A stretch of DNA of 5,606 nt from an uncultured Ruminococcus sp. (GTDB taxonomy: Bacteria; Bacillota; Clostridia; Oscillospirales; Ruminococcaceae). The notes under the pieces are model-generated. The model worked only from the letters and a program-made list of their open reading frames with translations, was not told where the DNA came from and made no database searches. Within the stretch, counting starts at the first letter, position 1. Every line of letters starts with the position of its first letter. Positions 5,397-5,606 of this stretch are shown one piece after another. Made by a program: the position numbers and the translations under genes. The DNA is taken from contig USJI01000090.1 in the NCBI GenBank assembly GCA_900554975.1, forward strand, positions 1 to 5,606. Direction: 5' to 3'.

Positions 5397-5606
5397 ACAA
5401 AGTTATTTTGATGGGCAGATTGACAAGGGATCCGGATGTGCGTGTGACTGCCGGCGAAAAGCAGATGACTATTTCAAGATATACACTTGCAGTCGACCGC
5501 AGGAGAAAAAGTGATAACGGAGAGCAGACAGCAGATTTCATATCCTGTGTTGCATTTGACCGTTCGGCTGAGTTCGCTGAGAAGTATTTTCATCAGGGTA
5601 TGAGGG
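5393..5606 (+). CDS. ssb: Single-stranded DNA-binding protein, N-terminal part (cut by window edge)
   Basis: Seventy-one codons are visible. The start MNKVILMGRLTRDPDVR is the classic beta-1 strand of the bacterial SSB OB-fold, followed by ISRYTLAVDRR (27-37), and TADFISCVAFDRSAEFAEKY (46-65) with the conserved D-F-I/V-x-C-V-A-F core and A-E-x-x-x-x-Y helix. Bacterial SSBs are usually about 110-180 residues, so the end of the OB fold and the C-terminal tail lie beyond the window. The protein coats single strands; an element-borne copy could protect incoming or outgoing transferred DNA. GGAGG about 7 bases upstream and ATGA overlap with the preceding gene fix the start. The GEQTADFI variant resembles ICE-borne SSBs of Clostridia as I recall them. 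Confidence 0.93.
   Translation, partial: MNKVILMGRLTRDPDVRVTAGEKQMTISRYTLAVDRRRKSDNGEQTADFISCVAFDRSAEFAEKYFHQGMR

Noticed and set aside
5299..5514. Open frame of 71 codons on the plus strand
   Set aside because: Out-of-frame shadow of the PrgI/VirB3-like and ssb genes, with no ribosome site and no recognisable pattern.

Overview
The window is a piece of an integrative and conjugative element (ICE) from a low-to-moderate-GC Firmicute. The likely host group is a gut Lachnospiraceae or related Clostridia. The evidence is a VirD4/TraG-type coupling protein of the Tn1549-like clostridial family, strong GGAGG-type ribosome sites, several TTG starts, and a compact type IV secretion (T4SS) gene order. 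The host assignment is inference from family resemblance, not from a database search.

Layout. Positions 1-1376 hold three leftward genes: a short tyrosine recombinase (1376-789), a ribbon-helix-helix (RHH) protein (751-356), and a protein with a MuF-C-like N-terminal region that runs off the left edge (351 to <1). They are closely spaced and probably form one operon. A 68-bp divergent intergenic region (1377-1444) carries a perfect 9-bp-arm inverted repeat. From 1445 rightward runs the conjugation operon: VirD4-like coupling protein, small Maff2-like two-span membrane protein, VirB6/TrbL-like channel protein, an unrecognised four-span membrane protein, a PrgI/VirB3-like protein, and the start of a single-stranded DNA-binding protein (SSB) cut by the right edge. 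Gaps are 20 bp or less and two junctions are ATGA overlaps, so these genes look co-transcribed. No convincing terminator or sigma-A promoter is visible, and no gene-free stretch exceeds 300 bases.

How the parts work together. The rightward genes would build the membrane part of a conjugative T4SS, deliver DNA to it (VirD4) and protect single strands (SSB). The leftward genes are recombination, regulatory and possibly nuclease functions.

The most interesting observation is that the recombinase gene lies alone between two imperfect inverted repeats of about 22 bp (741-763 and 1434-1455, about 20 matching positions). Each repeat contains the Shine-Dalgarno core and TTG-AAT start of the gene outside it (the RHH gene on one side, virD4 on the other). 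This is the geometry expected of a self-inverting DNA switch that decides whether the recombinase transcript runs into the regulatory operon or the conjugation operon. Inversion itself is a hypothesis. A second notable point is that the VirD4-like ATPase has non-canonical residues in both Walker motifs (GKD rather than GK[S/T]; NE rather than DE). A third is a perfect 12-bp-arm palindrome inside the virB6-like gene.
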